64,000 nt of DNA, from the NCBI GenBank assembly GCA_013397845.1, contig VZTG01004587.1, positions 68,887 to 132,886 of the forward strand. The letters are read 5' to 3'. Origin of the DNA: Melanocharis versteri. Its lineage: Eukaryota; Chordata; Aves; Passeriformes; Melanocharitidae. Positions 38,196 to 49,940 of the stretch are shown one piece after another (the stretch's first letter is position 1; every line of letters begins with the position of its first letter). The notes beneath the pieces are model-generated. The model was given only the letters and a program-made list of their open reading frames with translations. It ran no database searches and was not told the DNA's origin. A program made the translations under genes and the position numbers.

Positions 38196-38448
38196 CTAAA
38201 ATAGCCACCACCTCGTCGTCCTGGATGACTTCCAAGGATCCCGAGACCACAAAGCAGAGAGCATCGACGCTTTCCCCAGCGTGGTAGATGAGGTCCCCCG
38301 GGGCACAATGGATGGTCTGGAACTCCACGGCCAGGGCGCGCAGGCAGCCGTCGCTGGCCAGCCGGAAGGCAGGGTGCTCGTTGAAAACCTTCCGGTTCAG
38401 GTGCACGCAGATGTCTGCTCTCATGTCCTTTGGGCAGATCGAGAGGAC
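38196..38448 (-). CDS. KCNH5: KCNH5 exon: C-linker end and CNBHD beta-roll
   Basis: This 253-bp exon reads 84 codons from VLSICPKDMRADICVHLNRK to QDDEVVAIL plus the first base of a glycine codon. It encodes the last C-linker helices and the first strands of the CNBHD beta-roll (FQTIHCAPGDLIYHAGES, then VDALCFVVSGSLEVIQDDE). In EAG channels this domain does not respond to cyclic nucleotides but docks against the PAS/eag domain of a neighbouring subunit and tunes gating. The acceptor is TTCATCCAG|GTCCTC. The donor, TTAG|GTACTG, is GT but poor at positions +4 to +6. The exon is much richer in GC and CpG than the surrounding intron. If the donor is skipped, the frame runs about 19 further codons to a stop at 38134. 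An (ATCC)n microsatellite lies 115 bp upstream of the acceptor. Confidence 0.98.
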
Positions 38449-38563
38449 CTGGATGAACGAAAAGATGGGAAAATAATCAGCTGGGGATGTGACACCAAGG
38501 CCACCGCTTTATGAACTAACCAGGTGGATGGGTCTGAAGATGTGCCTCGGGTGGGATTTTGAA

Positions 38564-38631
38564 ATCCATCCATCCATCCATCCATCCATCCATCCATCCA
38601 TCCATCCATCCATCCATCCACCCATCCATCT
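38564..38631. repeat. (ATCC)n tetranucleotide microsatellite
   Basis: About 17 ATCC units with one interruption near the right end (CACCCATCC). On the KCNH5 transcript strand it reads GGAU repeats. It begins 115 bp upstream of the acceptor of the 38196-38448 exon and is likely to vary in length between individuals. Confidence 0.98.
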
Positions 38632-40149
38632 AGCCATTTCATAAAGCTTCTGGTGGGAGTTTTATCCTGATTTGGGGTAGTCTTTTCCTACTTATCTACC
38701 GCTTTCACTTCATCTGAAAGGGTGATGTGGAAGACAGGACTGTTCCGTTACACGGTGCTCGCTCCTAAGTTTTCACACTCATTTTCCAGAGCTGCATTTC
38801 CCAGATGGAAATGCTCTGTCCTGTCTGTGGGTGTCCCCCCAGACCTGGTGCCCAGACTGTCTGTCTATTGCTATGCTCAGTCCCTGCAGGACAGACACAC
38901 AGAGCTGAAGGAGCTCAAGGACATGCAGACAGACCATCCACAAGAGAAAAACACCACATTTTGTTCACACTCAGGAAACCCAGCTTTCAGAAGCCTTGAT
39001 ATAGGTGACCACGTACCAACACGTGTCCAAACATACCCAAGGCTCAGTTTCAGTGAGACAGACAAAGAATTACCTGCCCAGGAGGGCTTACAGACTAGAA
39101 AACCCATAGAGATTGGAAGAAAAAGGAAGTATAATGAAACCTCATGAAATGTAAAGTAAAGGTGAGTGAAGAACTGTCCACTATGAAGACATTTTCACTG
39201 TAGATCAATTAAATAAGACCTTCAACTAGCTTCTTACCTTAAATAGCTTTCCCTATTGAAACAGTAACACAAATACACCAGAAGAAAGAAAGTGAAAACC
39301 TGTGGATCTTGTTGGATTTATAAACCGTGTGTTTAATATTTGAAAACCCTCCTAAACACATTAACATCCTTACAGCCCCAAAATGCACAGAAACTAATTG
39401 CACTGAGAAACGTATAAAACCTTCTAATGTTTTTCGAGGATAAATGACAGAAAACAGCACGAGACTAAGAGCACTCTGGAAGTCTCATATCAAGAAGACG
39501 GCAGATCAATAGTACTGATTAATTTCTCATCGTATGGAATTAATCTGGCAGCTTGCTCTGCAGACAGTGCAGGAGACAGGGACACTGGGTCAATGAGTTG
39601 ACTATCATGGAATAATAGCAGAGGGAGACTCTGGTAACCCTGACTAAGCTTTGAGGCAAATGGTCATGTTAATGAACTCAAGCCACGATTTTAATTTCTG
39701 TTTAATGCAGGAGAGGTATAAAACAAATTACTGCAAAGCATTACTAAAGCTCTTAAAGCATAGAATGTGAAAAGAATAAATAACTTTTATTTTAATAATA
39801 ATATTTAGTCCTTTTCTTATTTAAATAGGTCAAAGTTCCTTTGGGATTAAAGACACAATGAATGCAGAAAGGTGAAGTAGAAGTTATTCTCCCATTCTTT
39901 GTGCTGTGACAGTCTGAGGTGAGAAGGGGCTACTGCAACCATCTGCACCAAACTCTTCCACTCCAAATGTTCACATCAATCCCAGAATACCTGGTAAAAT
40001 TATGGCTTAGAAGGCCTTGACTTAATGTTTTCAAATGATACAGGATATTTGTTCCAATGGACAGCTGCTCTTTTTCAAAACATGTTGTTTCTGAACTGAT
40101 TTTTTTTTTTCATTTTCAACCAACAGCCAGAATCCATCATCTTGCTGAG

Positions 40150-40290
40150 ATAAAAGACCTGCAATAATCAGAAATCTTTTCCACATGTAGGTGTTCATAG
40201 ACTATGACCAGGTCACCTCTCAATCTAGAAAAAAAAAGTGAACTAGATGATGCTTTTTCTGCCTAACACTATGAAGCACAGGCTCTCTTT
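40150..40290. repeat. Possible old LINE-like remnant
   Basis: GTTCATAGACTATGACCAGG, TCACCTCTCAATCTAG and GTGAACTAGATGATG resemble blocks of diverged L2/CR1-type 3' regions. Similarity is weak and judged by eye only. Confidence 0.3.
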
Positions 40291-43200
40291 GGAAATTTCC
40301 CCCTGAATGAGGTTTTCTCACTTACAGCCACCATCCCAGAGCTACCAGATAATTAGTTTTTATTTTAGTTAACACAGAGTAAGTCAATTTGGGTTAATGA
40401 TATTTTTCTGTAACAAAATGTTGTACAGAACACATTAAAATCCCCTGCATAAGTATGTTTTATCATAAAAATTAATAATAAACACATGTGACAAGACATA
40501 TTCTCTATAAACCATCATTTGCATTAATAATAATATCTTGTCTGAGTCACTGTAGACCATATTCTGTATCCCATTTCCATAATTTAGTAGGGGCAAATGT
40601 CAGTTTTACAAACTTCTATTTACCTGAGTCATTCCACTTACCATTAGAAATATGGGCATACCTTAGTTTCTCAGTAAAGAAAAAAAGATTATTTTCGAGA
40701 GTGATTGTTTCACCTCAGCCTTATTTCTGGATCAAACAGAAAGTTTGTCTTTATTACAATGAAACAGAAACATGCCATCTTTCTTCATCTCGATAGTAAC
40801 TTAATGAAAAATTCTGCTTTCTTTTCTACCATGACTGATGATTTTTAACATTTCTATCTACTCTTGGGCCTGAATCATGGTTATAAGTTTTTTATGTCTC
40901 TTTAATACTTTCAGAAATTTAAGTGCTTTTGACTTAACAAGGCCACGAGCTAGGAATTCTTGAACACTGCTCTTAAGAAAAATGTCTGTGTTCATACATG
41001 ACTGATTACCAAATTTTAGCTTTTGAGCTTCCAAACTGCATGAAAAATCAGTTAAACTGTTGCAGAGGTTGTTCCTGTAAGATTCTGAGATGTTCCAGGA
41101 CCCTTTGTTTGTTTGGAATGTAAAATAATTGTGTCCCTCAAGAATAAAAGCCACTTGGATGCAAAGCAGCATTCTATTTCCTCACAAATACAGACTTAAA
41201 CACAGAGTATTAAAAGTGAACACTCAAAGAATTACTCTTTTTATAGACACAAGCAGCGTATCTATCATTACACCCTGTAATATGAATAGACAGGAAAAAA
41301 AAATCCATTGCACAGAAAAAAGCCAGTCTGAGAAAGCACAATTCAGGAATTTTCTGATGTCATGATTAAGTGATTCTCCTAATGACAAATCACTGTACAG
41401 AGATATATGGAGATATCAGTTATCAACTAGTACAGCAGTAAATGAGTAATGATCCAAGAGTTAGCCAGGAAGAAATACTCTTAATTTGAGTTTTCTTGCC
41501 TGCTATATAGGCATTGAGAACAAAGAATGACAGTTATGACAAGTTAAACAAATATTTAATATTAGAAGATTTGGCAAGGCATGGTTGACTGCTAAAGATA
41601 AATGTAGATACAGGTAGGGAAAAAAGAGGAAAGACAGACAATTGTAACATTCAGCTATGTGTTTACTGCATGCTCTTGAAATGAGCACTTCAAATTCAGA
41701 TGAATATTTGGATGAAAATAGCCCCTTACTGATAATGCAATACTTTGGACATTCTTATCGTGAATTGCCCTCACTGAGATCTCAGCATTTTTAAGGCAGC
41801 ATGCAACTAAAGAGATACAAATTAGCAGCACCACGGCTGTCCCCGAGTCCCTGCTGTGTACAAATGCACACACGTGGGTGTAAAAAAGAAATTCAGGTTA
41901 AGGGAGAGGACATCCTGCAATGCTCAGTCGATCTTTTCACCGCGAAGGAAATGCCTCCAGCACATCCTGGTAACAGAACCAAAGCTCAGCTGGGACATTT
42001 CTTCTGCCCTGTGTGTTCTTCCGGCAGCGCAGCAAAAACCACCACGACAAATTTCTTAAAGAGGAGATTTCCTTGGAGATCCCACGGCCTTTCACAGTGA
42101 CACACGCAGTTTGTAAGGCAGGCAGGATACTGAGGTCGCTGCTGGCGATGCTTTGCCAGCTGAGGGGTTTGGAGCACTTGGAGGGGGCAGTCTGCCAGGA
42201 CCAGGTGCTCGTGCTGCTACAGAATCTGCTCCGTAATAAACCTGCAGCCACACACTTTGCAGCCAGCGTTCCTCTCTGCATCCAGGCAGCAGTGAAAGAA
42301 CAGAACCTGCTACGTATCAGTGCAAAATCAGAGGAGAAAGCTGAATTCTACCCAGAGGAGAATCTTTGCTGGCCGTACAAACTCTGATTTCACCAGGAAA
42401 GAAGAAAGGCTCCCTGAACAGCACACAGGTATCCACAAAGACCTGAGCCACTACAACGCTGAGGGAGGAGAAAGGAAAGCACAGAGTAACATTTCTCTCT
42501 TTCCCTCTCTGCACAGAAAAGTGAATCTCCTCAAAGTCAGTGTAAGACAATTGCTGAGCTCTCCCATCACCACCTGGCACCCAGCTGATAAAGACCCCAA
42601 CACGACGACTCTCAAAGCAGAGACTCAACAGCACCATCATCTCTAGATCATCTCATATGGAAAATGCTGACAGTGAGAGAATGGCTTGTGGTTGCTGCTA
42701 GAGACTGGGAAAGGCAGGAACCAGCTCTGGAAGACCCACGGGGAACTGGCACAAAATTTCTCACAGTCTTTTCAGCTCGAGATCTGTAGGGGTGGGGAAT
42801 TAAACTCCCCAGGAGGTTCCATCTGATTTTTTAACTCTCTCATCTGTTTCCTCAGCATGAGCAGGCAGTTCAGGATAAGCCTCCTGAACAGCTCAAAGAG
42901 CTCTATGGGGAGCAGAGATTATAAAAAATTCAAACAAAAGCAAATGAATCAAAACAAAAACTGCACAGATTAAGAGCGCGTCCAAACAATATCTTTTAGG
43001 ATGGGTTTACAGGTTTAAGTATTTGTTAAAAAATCTTCCACAGCTGGAAAACACTACAGGATGGCTTAGCAGGTATTACAGAATCTGTTAAGGCTTGTCA
43101 ACAAAAAGGGCAGAAGCCAGTGAATCATGAACGTTAGCTTTCAATCCTCTTTCAGCACACAGGATTCCCACATTTTGGGGGTTGTAGGTAGAGAACATAT

Positions 43201-46200
43201 TGACTGATAACCAAGCCAAGAGCTTTGACGGTCTGTGGTGTAATAACAAGGACTGTTTCCTAAATGAATAACTGTAGCAAATATCAGAGATACTAAAAAT
43301 GCCAGCTTTGAAAATAAAGAAAATAAACTCCTCCAACCTCAAACCCATTTGAGGCCACAGATAGCTCTTTTTATTTTGTGGAGAAAGGCCACTCTGGGTT
43401 TTCAGATACATTCAGCAGTCAGAATCAAGATCAATTCTTTCCAAAAAACCCACACTGTTCACTAGGCACCTGACCAAGTTACTCAGATTTTTAGAAAGAT
43501 TTGGCTCATTTGAGTGTGGAATTCTTTTTCAGGCCTGGCTAAAAGTGTTACATTCGGCACTGGATGGAGGCCAAAGAGACAAAGGTAAGAAAACAGCTGA
43601 TTGGCAAATCACAGAGCATTTTTCTGTAATAATCAGGTAATTTTGTGAGGATCTCAAAGATGATGTATGGAGCTGAGCAGTAATTAACCCTGCATGCATT
43701 AGGGTGGTCTTTAATACATCACTGAGTATCTTGGCACTAAGAACTGAATGTCAGCAGCAATGGTGTGCTCTGTTTTAATTGCAGTAAGATCCAAGGTCAC
43801 TTGGATTTAAATGCTCAGAAACTGAGATCTGAAAATTACATCTAAGTTGAGTTTGGCTTGTTTTCTTATTAATAATATATGAGCTGAACCAGTGTTTAAA
43901 ATGGATAGATTTAGTGGTACAGTAACAAAATTAACTTGTTTTTTTAACCGAGTAATCTGTTAGAGACATTAAAAAAATCCCTAGAAATCGGCTATATAGT
44001 CCATTAAATTCGGTTTTGTCAACACAGAAAGAATCTGGCTACGGGTTTGAAAATCAGGGCAAGATGAGAGGCAACACCATGTCTTTTAAGGAATCAAGTG
44101 GTTCACCAGCACAGGGGTTACTGGTTTCAGTGCTACTGCACTGAAATTGTGGCACACTACTATTATCCATGGATGACCCCAAGCAGTAGATCCCAGGTTG
44201 CCTAAAGGTTGCAGATTTAAAGGTTTTATTGTTTTCAGTTTTGCTGTAATATCTATACCGAGCAAAATTATTGCATGGCCTTCTAATGGGGCAAAGGATA
44301 GCACACTACAGGGATTAAAAACCGACTTTTTAGATAAAAGAAGAAGAAGACACGTCAGAAAGAATATGTCATACATCAAAAAACTGCTCAAGTCACAACA
44401 GTTTCTGGCACTAAGGCCACCCTTGGAAGAACAGAATTGTTCAGTGCACTATTTTGTGCTCCTTCTGGAGGTGGCTTTATCTTCTCACATGCAGCATTAT
44501 GTAAAGACACCCAAGGAAATGAAGGATGAAAACAGATGTGGAACAGACCTTCCCCGAGATGTGGTCTGGGACTGACAGCCCCTTTGTCTGCTCCATCCCT
44601 TTGGTGGCAGTGCTCAGGAAATTACCCAGCCCATCCACTCAGGGACTTATTCCCCCTGGAATTAAGCTTCTGAGCTGCTCCATAGCCCTGGCATGACAAG
44701 TTCACCGTTCATTCTGTATCAATCCCAAGATACTACATCCAAGAGGCAGAGATAATTGTGGATAATCCTTCCTGGCCCTGCAGAGTCCATATGGGATGTA
44801 AACAACCCATAAAGGGGAAACAGAAAGCCCCACTGGTGCACAGGCCCTGCTCACAGAGCCGCGGGAAGGACAGTGAGACCTCGAGCATCCCTCCTGCATC
44901 CTGCTCTCCAGAAACCCGTGGATTCCAGCTGTACCTATTCCTAGCTCAGCTCTGTGAGGTGAGGCACGACTGCTTGCTCACCTCGTCCTGATCTGCAAGG
45001 AACGACCAACAACCTCCACAGCCTCTACAATGAAGCAAAACCACTCGTCCAAACGATTTTTACCTGCCCTTTCCAGCAGGGGATTGTGTGTAGCTGTCAC
45101 AGCTAATTTTGTGGAAGTTCTCTTTGGCCACGAAGCTTGGCAGCCTTCTACTCCTGGTCATCCAGCAGGAAATCCAGCCAGCACTTATGGACACCTCAAT
45201 GCTATGGGACGTGGCAGGAATGGCAGCCGGATTCCTCTTTGTTGTCTCAGGGTATCACTAATTATTTCTACAGCTCTTGAAGCTCTTATTAACAGCAAAC
45301 ATGGATAAGCTGCACTGTCCTCATGTAGATTAATGTTTAATGAAGTTACAACCTGTGTCTATTTACCATAAACCCGTCTCCTTTATGAAAGCTTAGTGGG
45401 CCAGCAGTGAATAATTCTCATACTGTGTTATGTTCCTGTGATTTCCATTTCAGTCAGTGCAATGTGGAACTGGCTTTCATTATCCCAATTGCCACTGATG
45501 TTCAGGTTGAAACTAAATAAGATGACTTTTTTCCTTGTTCAACCTATGGCTTTTCTGAAGGAAACTACTGTTAAAACATGATAGACATTTATTTAATTGC
45601 TTTCTGAGCAAACTGTAAGCCATGCAACAGCACAGAGGTCAAGATGAGAAAATCTTTGGGTTTTACAGACATTTCAGAGTGTTGTCATTAGATAAGACCT
45701 AGAGACATCGGCATGTTAGTTAATGGTTGTTCTGCTTTCCTGGCTAATGACCTATTTCTTACAGAAGAGCTAGTATCTATAAATTTCTCATTTGCTGCCT
45801 GGATATTTTAATAAAAACTAAGATATTTGAATTCAGTGTGTTTCATATATCGAATCATTACTACAAAGATTTTTTTTAATCTACTTTAAAATGGTAATAT
45901 ACACAGAAAGTGCTGCCTCTTTTTTACCCCTCGCAAAAAAAAAAAAATAAAAGCCAGGTTCTGATGGATGAGAGACACTGTTTAATGTATAAAGGCTTTG
46001 CAGTTTTGTCATGTTTTTAACCCTGCTCATTATTAGATGAGTAACCCCAAAACCTGTATCACTAAACATAAAAAAATTAAAAAAGTAAATCCCATCTTGT
46101 TTGAGCCACTGCTACACCAGGAGATAAGTGTCCATGTATTACAGATCTCATCCCAGCTGTCAGAGAAGGGCTCTCATGTTTAAGTGATTTAAGATTATGG

Positions 46201-49200
46201 ATCAGAGGCCACTTGCTTCCCCTAAGGTAATAATAATAAATATGCTAATGCTTTTAGTGTCATTGTTAATTCCTTGTTTGTGAGCACTCAGAGGCAGGCT
46301 GAAGCAATGTGGTCTGAAGATGGCATTTGAAGACGAGCTACTCCCAAGGAGATCAGGGAAGCCAAAATTCTGAGCTTAAAGCACCATCACTTCAGTGGGG
46401 GGGACCAAGTCCTCTCCACATACAAGGAAAACACACTGGGGTTTTAAATTCTGTCAAGGACATCTTGCTACACAGGCAGCAAGGACAAGATCTTCACTCA
46501 ACCTCCTCCACTCTAACTTCCACTTTGCCTTCAGTTCTCATGTAAGGACTCATCCTTATCAGTTTTAGCCAAGATCTTTGTTGGGACTACACGCTGAACG
46601 TGTCATTCAGAGATAAGTATTTGAGGCAACAAATCAATACATGTGAAGTGGTAGTAATTTCAATCAAGTTTTTAACTTATATTTTGGTTTCAAGCATATT
46701 AATTTAAAATCTTTAGTTATCAAAGAAACATATGCATGTGTTAACTCTTCTAGGAGCATTCAACACCCTAGAAACCTACTGTAACACTCAATATAAAAAA
46801 ACTCATTCTTCCTTCTTGTTCTTTAAATTTGGGTTTCAAAACAAAGCCATTCAACATCCTGAGTGACTGAATGAAATGTATTACAAATTTTGGGCAAATG
46901 ATGTCGCAAAACACATTCTAGTGTGACAACAGAGATATATTTGGAACAATTTAGGGTGTAATGGAGTATATTAGGTTGAAAAACATCCCTGGATGATGGA
47001 AACTGTCTGATCTGTCTGATGGAAAATGAAAAGCTGAAACTCCTCAGTAATTATCCTGTGTCGTGAGCACATGTGTGTTTTGCAGGATAATAAGAAGCTT
47101 AATGAAAAGTTCATAAAAATTAAGGAAAATGGGAAATCATGTGATGCAAATATATCCTCACAACAGACTGCTCAGAATGTCATTACTGGCTGGAGCCCTG
47201 GAAACAAAACTGGCAGAAACCTCTAAGGTCAGGTCCAGGCTGTGAGACAAAGCAGGGCAGAGAAGCAATCCAAGACCTGGAACAATAATCCCCTCTCCCA
47301 GGCTGGAGCACTTTGTGGACTCAGCAGCTCAGCTGCAGGTGCAGTGCATCCCATTAGCCCCAGTGCATCCCCAGTAATAAATCTGATGTGACACTGGGTA
47401 CCTCGGGGGTCCCTCTGCTCCCACCCTCTTGCAGCTCTAGGTTTGGTGCAGATGGATGCAATCCAAGTGCTGAGGGTCTTACAGCAAGGCTTGAAGGGTT
47501 AAGGAAGGACCTGAGGCAAGAGAAACCATCCACCCTAGATGACCAATCTCTAGGACTGTACTGCTGTTCCTATGATTTTTCAGCTGGAATTTACAACGTT
47601 TTCTCATTTGCTTGGGTGAAGCACATCGTAACACCTTCCTGAGTGGAGATAAATGTAAGACTGGCTGCGACACAGCTTTCCAAGGTTTTGCTAAAGGCAA
47701 GGTTTTTGCAGCAGAAAGCAAGCTGCCTGATCCTTGCCCTCATCCAGACCCTGGGATGCTCTGGGCAGGCACTACAGGCCACTGGAGCTGTTGCTTTTGC
47801 AGGCTTGCAGGCTGTAAGGGACACAAAACACCAAAATACCCAACCCAGTGCTCAAGTTCTTACGTTTCTCTTGTCTCTATTCCTCTGTAACACGGTCTTT
47901 TCTGGGAGGCTCGATTAGCTGCAACTACTGATGTCCAGCTGCAGAGGTTCCTGAAATCTTTCCACTGTTTTAAATTGGGTTTGGATCCAGGCCTATGTTT
48001 AGGCAAGTCTTCACCAAGGGAAAATTGTTAAAAACCTAAGTTAAAGATTTTACAGGTATATTAATTATCCAGCTAAGCAGCCACTCCATCTTACAGACCA
48101 GAGAACAATGCCTGCCATGAGTCAGAGATTATGGCTCTAACTGCGTTTTTATAATCTATAAAACCGGACATGCGGAAACTATGGTAGGAAATTTCGGTAA
48201 TTAAAGCATAGGTTCTCCTAATTAACTGCAAAGCATCATTAAAATCTAATGAAACTGTAGTGGAGTAACACAGGACTCTGGCTTAATTGCAAAGAGATAA
48301 ATGCAAATGAAAGTAGAATTTTCATGTAGTTTGAAGTTTATACAATTGGACTGAGTGCATTTACAGCAGTTTAGAATATAAAACCTCACCTCTAATATGT
48401 GTGAATCAGGATTAGGAAGTTAGGGTATTAGTGTATAAGAAGTTAACATACTAAAGAATGTGGCATACTGAAGCACAAGAATCAAAGAAATAAAAATTTT
48501 TGCTACTTAAAGTAGTTGTATTTGTGATGGTAAACTGAATTTCACAGCAGATGATAAATAAGAGAACTGCTGTTGCATCAGCATGATGCAAAACTAAATT
48601 TTCCAGTGTAGAGACTTCATCCTGGCACTGCATCACCATCCCATATTGCACCAGAGATTCAGCTGAAGAAAGAACTTCAAAGCTCTGCAAGCACTTTCAA
48701 GATTCATCTGTCATCTGTCATGACTCTTCCTTAACTCCTTTGGGCCCCTGGCTTTTATGTTCCTAGGAGGGCAATTATGGATACTGGAGCTTGACTGCCT
48801 AATTTAAGCCGAGGTGTACCAGGCACACAGGAGCCACAGGAGCATCGCTGATCCTCACTGAACAAAATCTGTACCTAAACCAGTTTTATCTTGCCTCACA
48901 CTCCAGGCATTGCAGGTGGAACCCTTCCCTCATCTGCCTTCAGCTCTCTGAAATATCCAAGGCTGGACAGACTTCACTGCACATCCAGTGCTGCAAGAGA
49001 GTTCTTGAGGACAAGTCATGAGGTCAGCCCTGGCACACGATGATCACTCTCCAAAGATGACCTTCTTTAATCAGCAGCCTTTGAAGAAACCTCAATGACC
49101 AGTCCTTTCTGAGGGCTAAAGTCCTGCAGGACTTCCACCCTGGCATGGATGCCAACGGTATCACATTCTCTGTACCTCCCTACCAAAGGCCTGAAGTGCC

Positions 49201-49740
49201 AGTCCAGAGATTTGAGCTCCAGGAGATCAATCTCTACTGCCATTAAATCCTGTACTAATTATACTGATGGATACGCCAACGTCCTGGGCATCAGCAAAAG
49301 GTCCAAGCCAATGAAACTCCTTTAATTGCAATGCACAGATGCCAATACTTCTCAGGATAATACCGATGTAGTTTGGATACCAAATTATGTTCTTGGGCTA
49401 ATTTGAAGACCAATTTCCCATTGATTTCAACAGTTAAGTTAAGTTCAATAGTTAAGTTTCAATAGTTTTAATATATGAAAATTATTTTGTATTTAGACAA
49501 ACTAAGACTGGAAAGCAGAAAACATTTACCACAATGAAAATAAAGGCATAATTTCAAAGCAGCAAAACAGTCCATTTTTAAAACAACCAGTATTTGTTCT
49601 GAACACAAACATAGTACAGGTGTAGCATGCAGTTAAGAATTCATTAGTAAATTATATGCTGCCATACAGTCCACTTTCTAAGAAAGCACACAATGGACAC
49701 AAATTCTTGCTATCCAAACTGTTACCTCAGGTACTCATAC

Positions 49741-49940
49741 CTTTTCTGTGTCAATTCCTTTAGACATGGACCAGGTTGAGACAATATAATCCATGACTCT
49801 TTCACTAAGGCCTTTTGGGACTTGATATAATTTTAGGAAATCCCTCACATTGTTCAGCATCTCATGGTACCGGTTGGTGTTGGCATACATTTGCTGGAAA
49901 ATGGTGGTGACGTTTCCAAAAATAGTTGCATAAAGAAGAG
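49741..49940 (-). CDS. KCNH5: KCNH5 exon: end of S6, gate and C-linker
   Basis: This 200-bp exon is too short for a simple start-to-stop frame and was found by reading the minus strand. It begins with two bases completing a split serine codon and then reads 66 codons, LLYATIFGNVTTIFQQMY to SMSKGIDTEK, ending in phase 0. The acceptor is a run of T followed by CCAG; the donor is AAAAG|GTATGAG. The segment holds the distal S6 helix that forms the intracellular gate, then the helical C-linker coupling the gate to the CNBHD in the tetramer (QMYANTNRYHEMLNNVRDFL, then LKLYQVPKGLSERVMDYI). The next exon starts with VLSICPKDM in the matching phase. No substitution stands out against the family, and I see no stop or frameshift. 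Identification is from remembered family sequence, not a search. Confidence 0.97.

Larger units (their letters stand above)
38449..49740 (-). other. KCNH5 intron between C-linker exon and CNBHD exon
   Basis: 11,292 bp bounded by GTATGAG (right) and TTCATCCAG (left). It holds the (ATCC)n microsatellite at 38564-38631, a possible very old LINE-like remnant around 40150-40290, a coding-like patch at about 49018-49325 and otherwise unremarkable AT-rich unique sequence. No CR1 or LTR is recognised. Confidence 0.9.
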
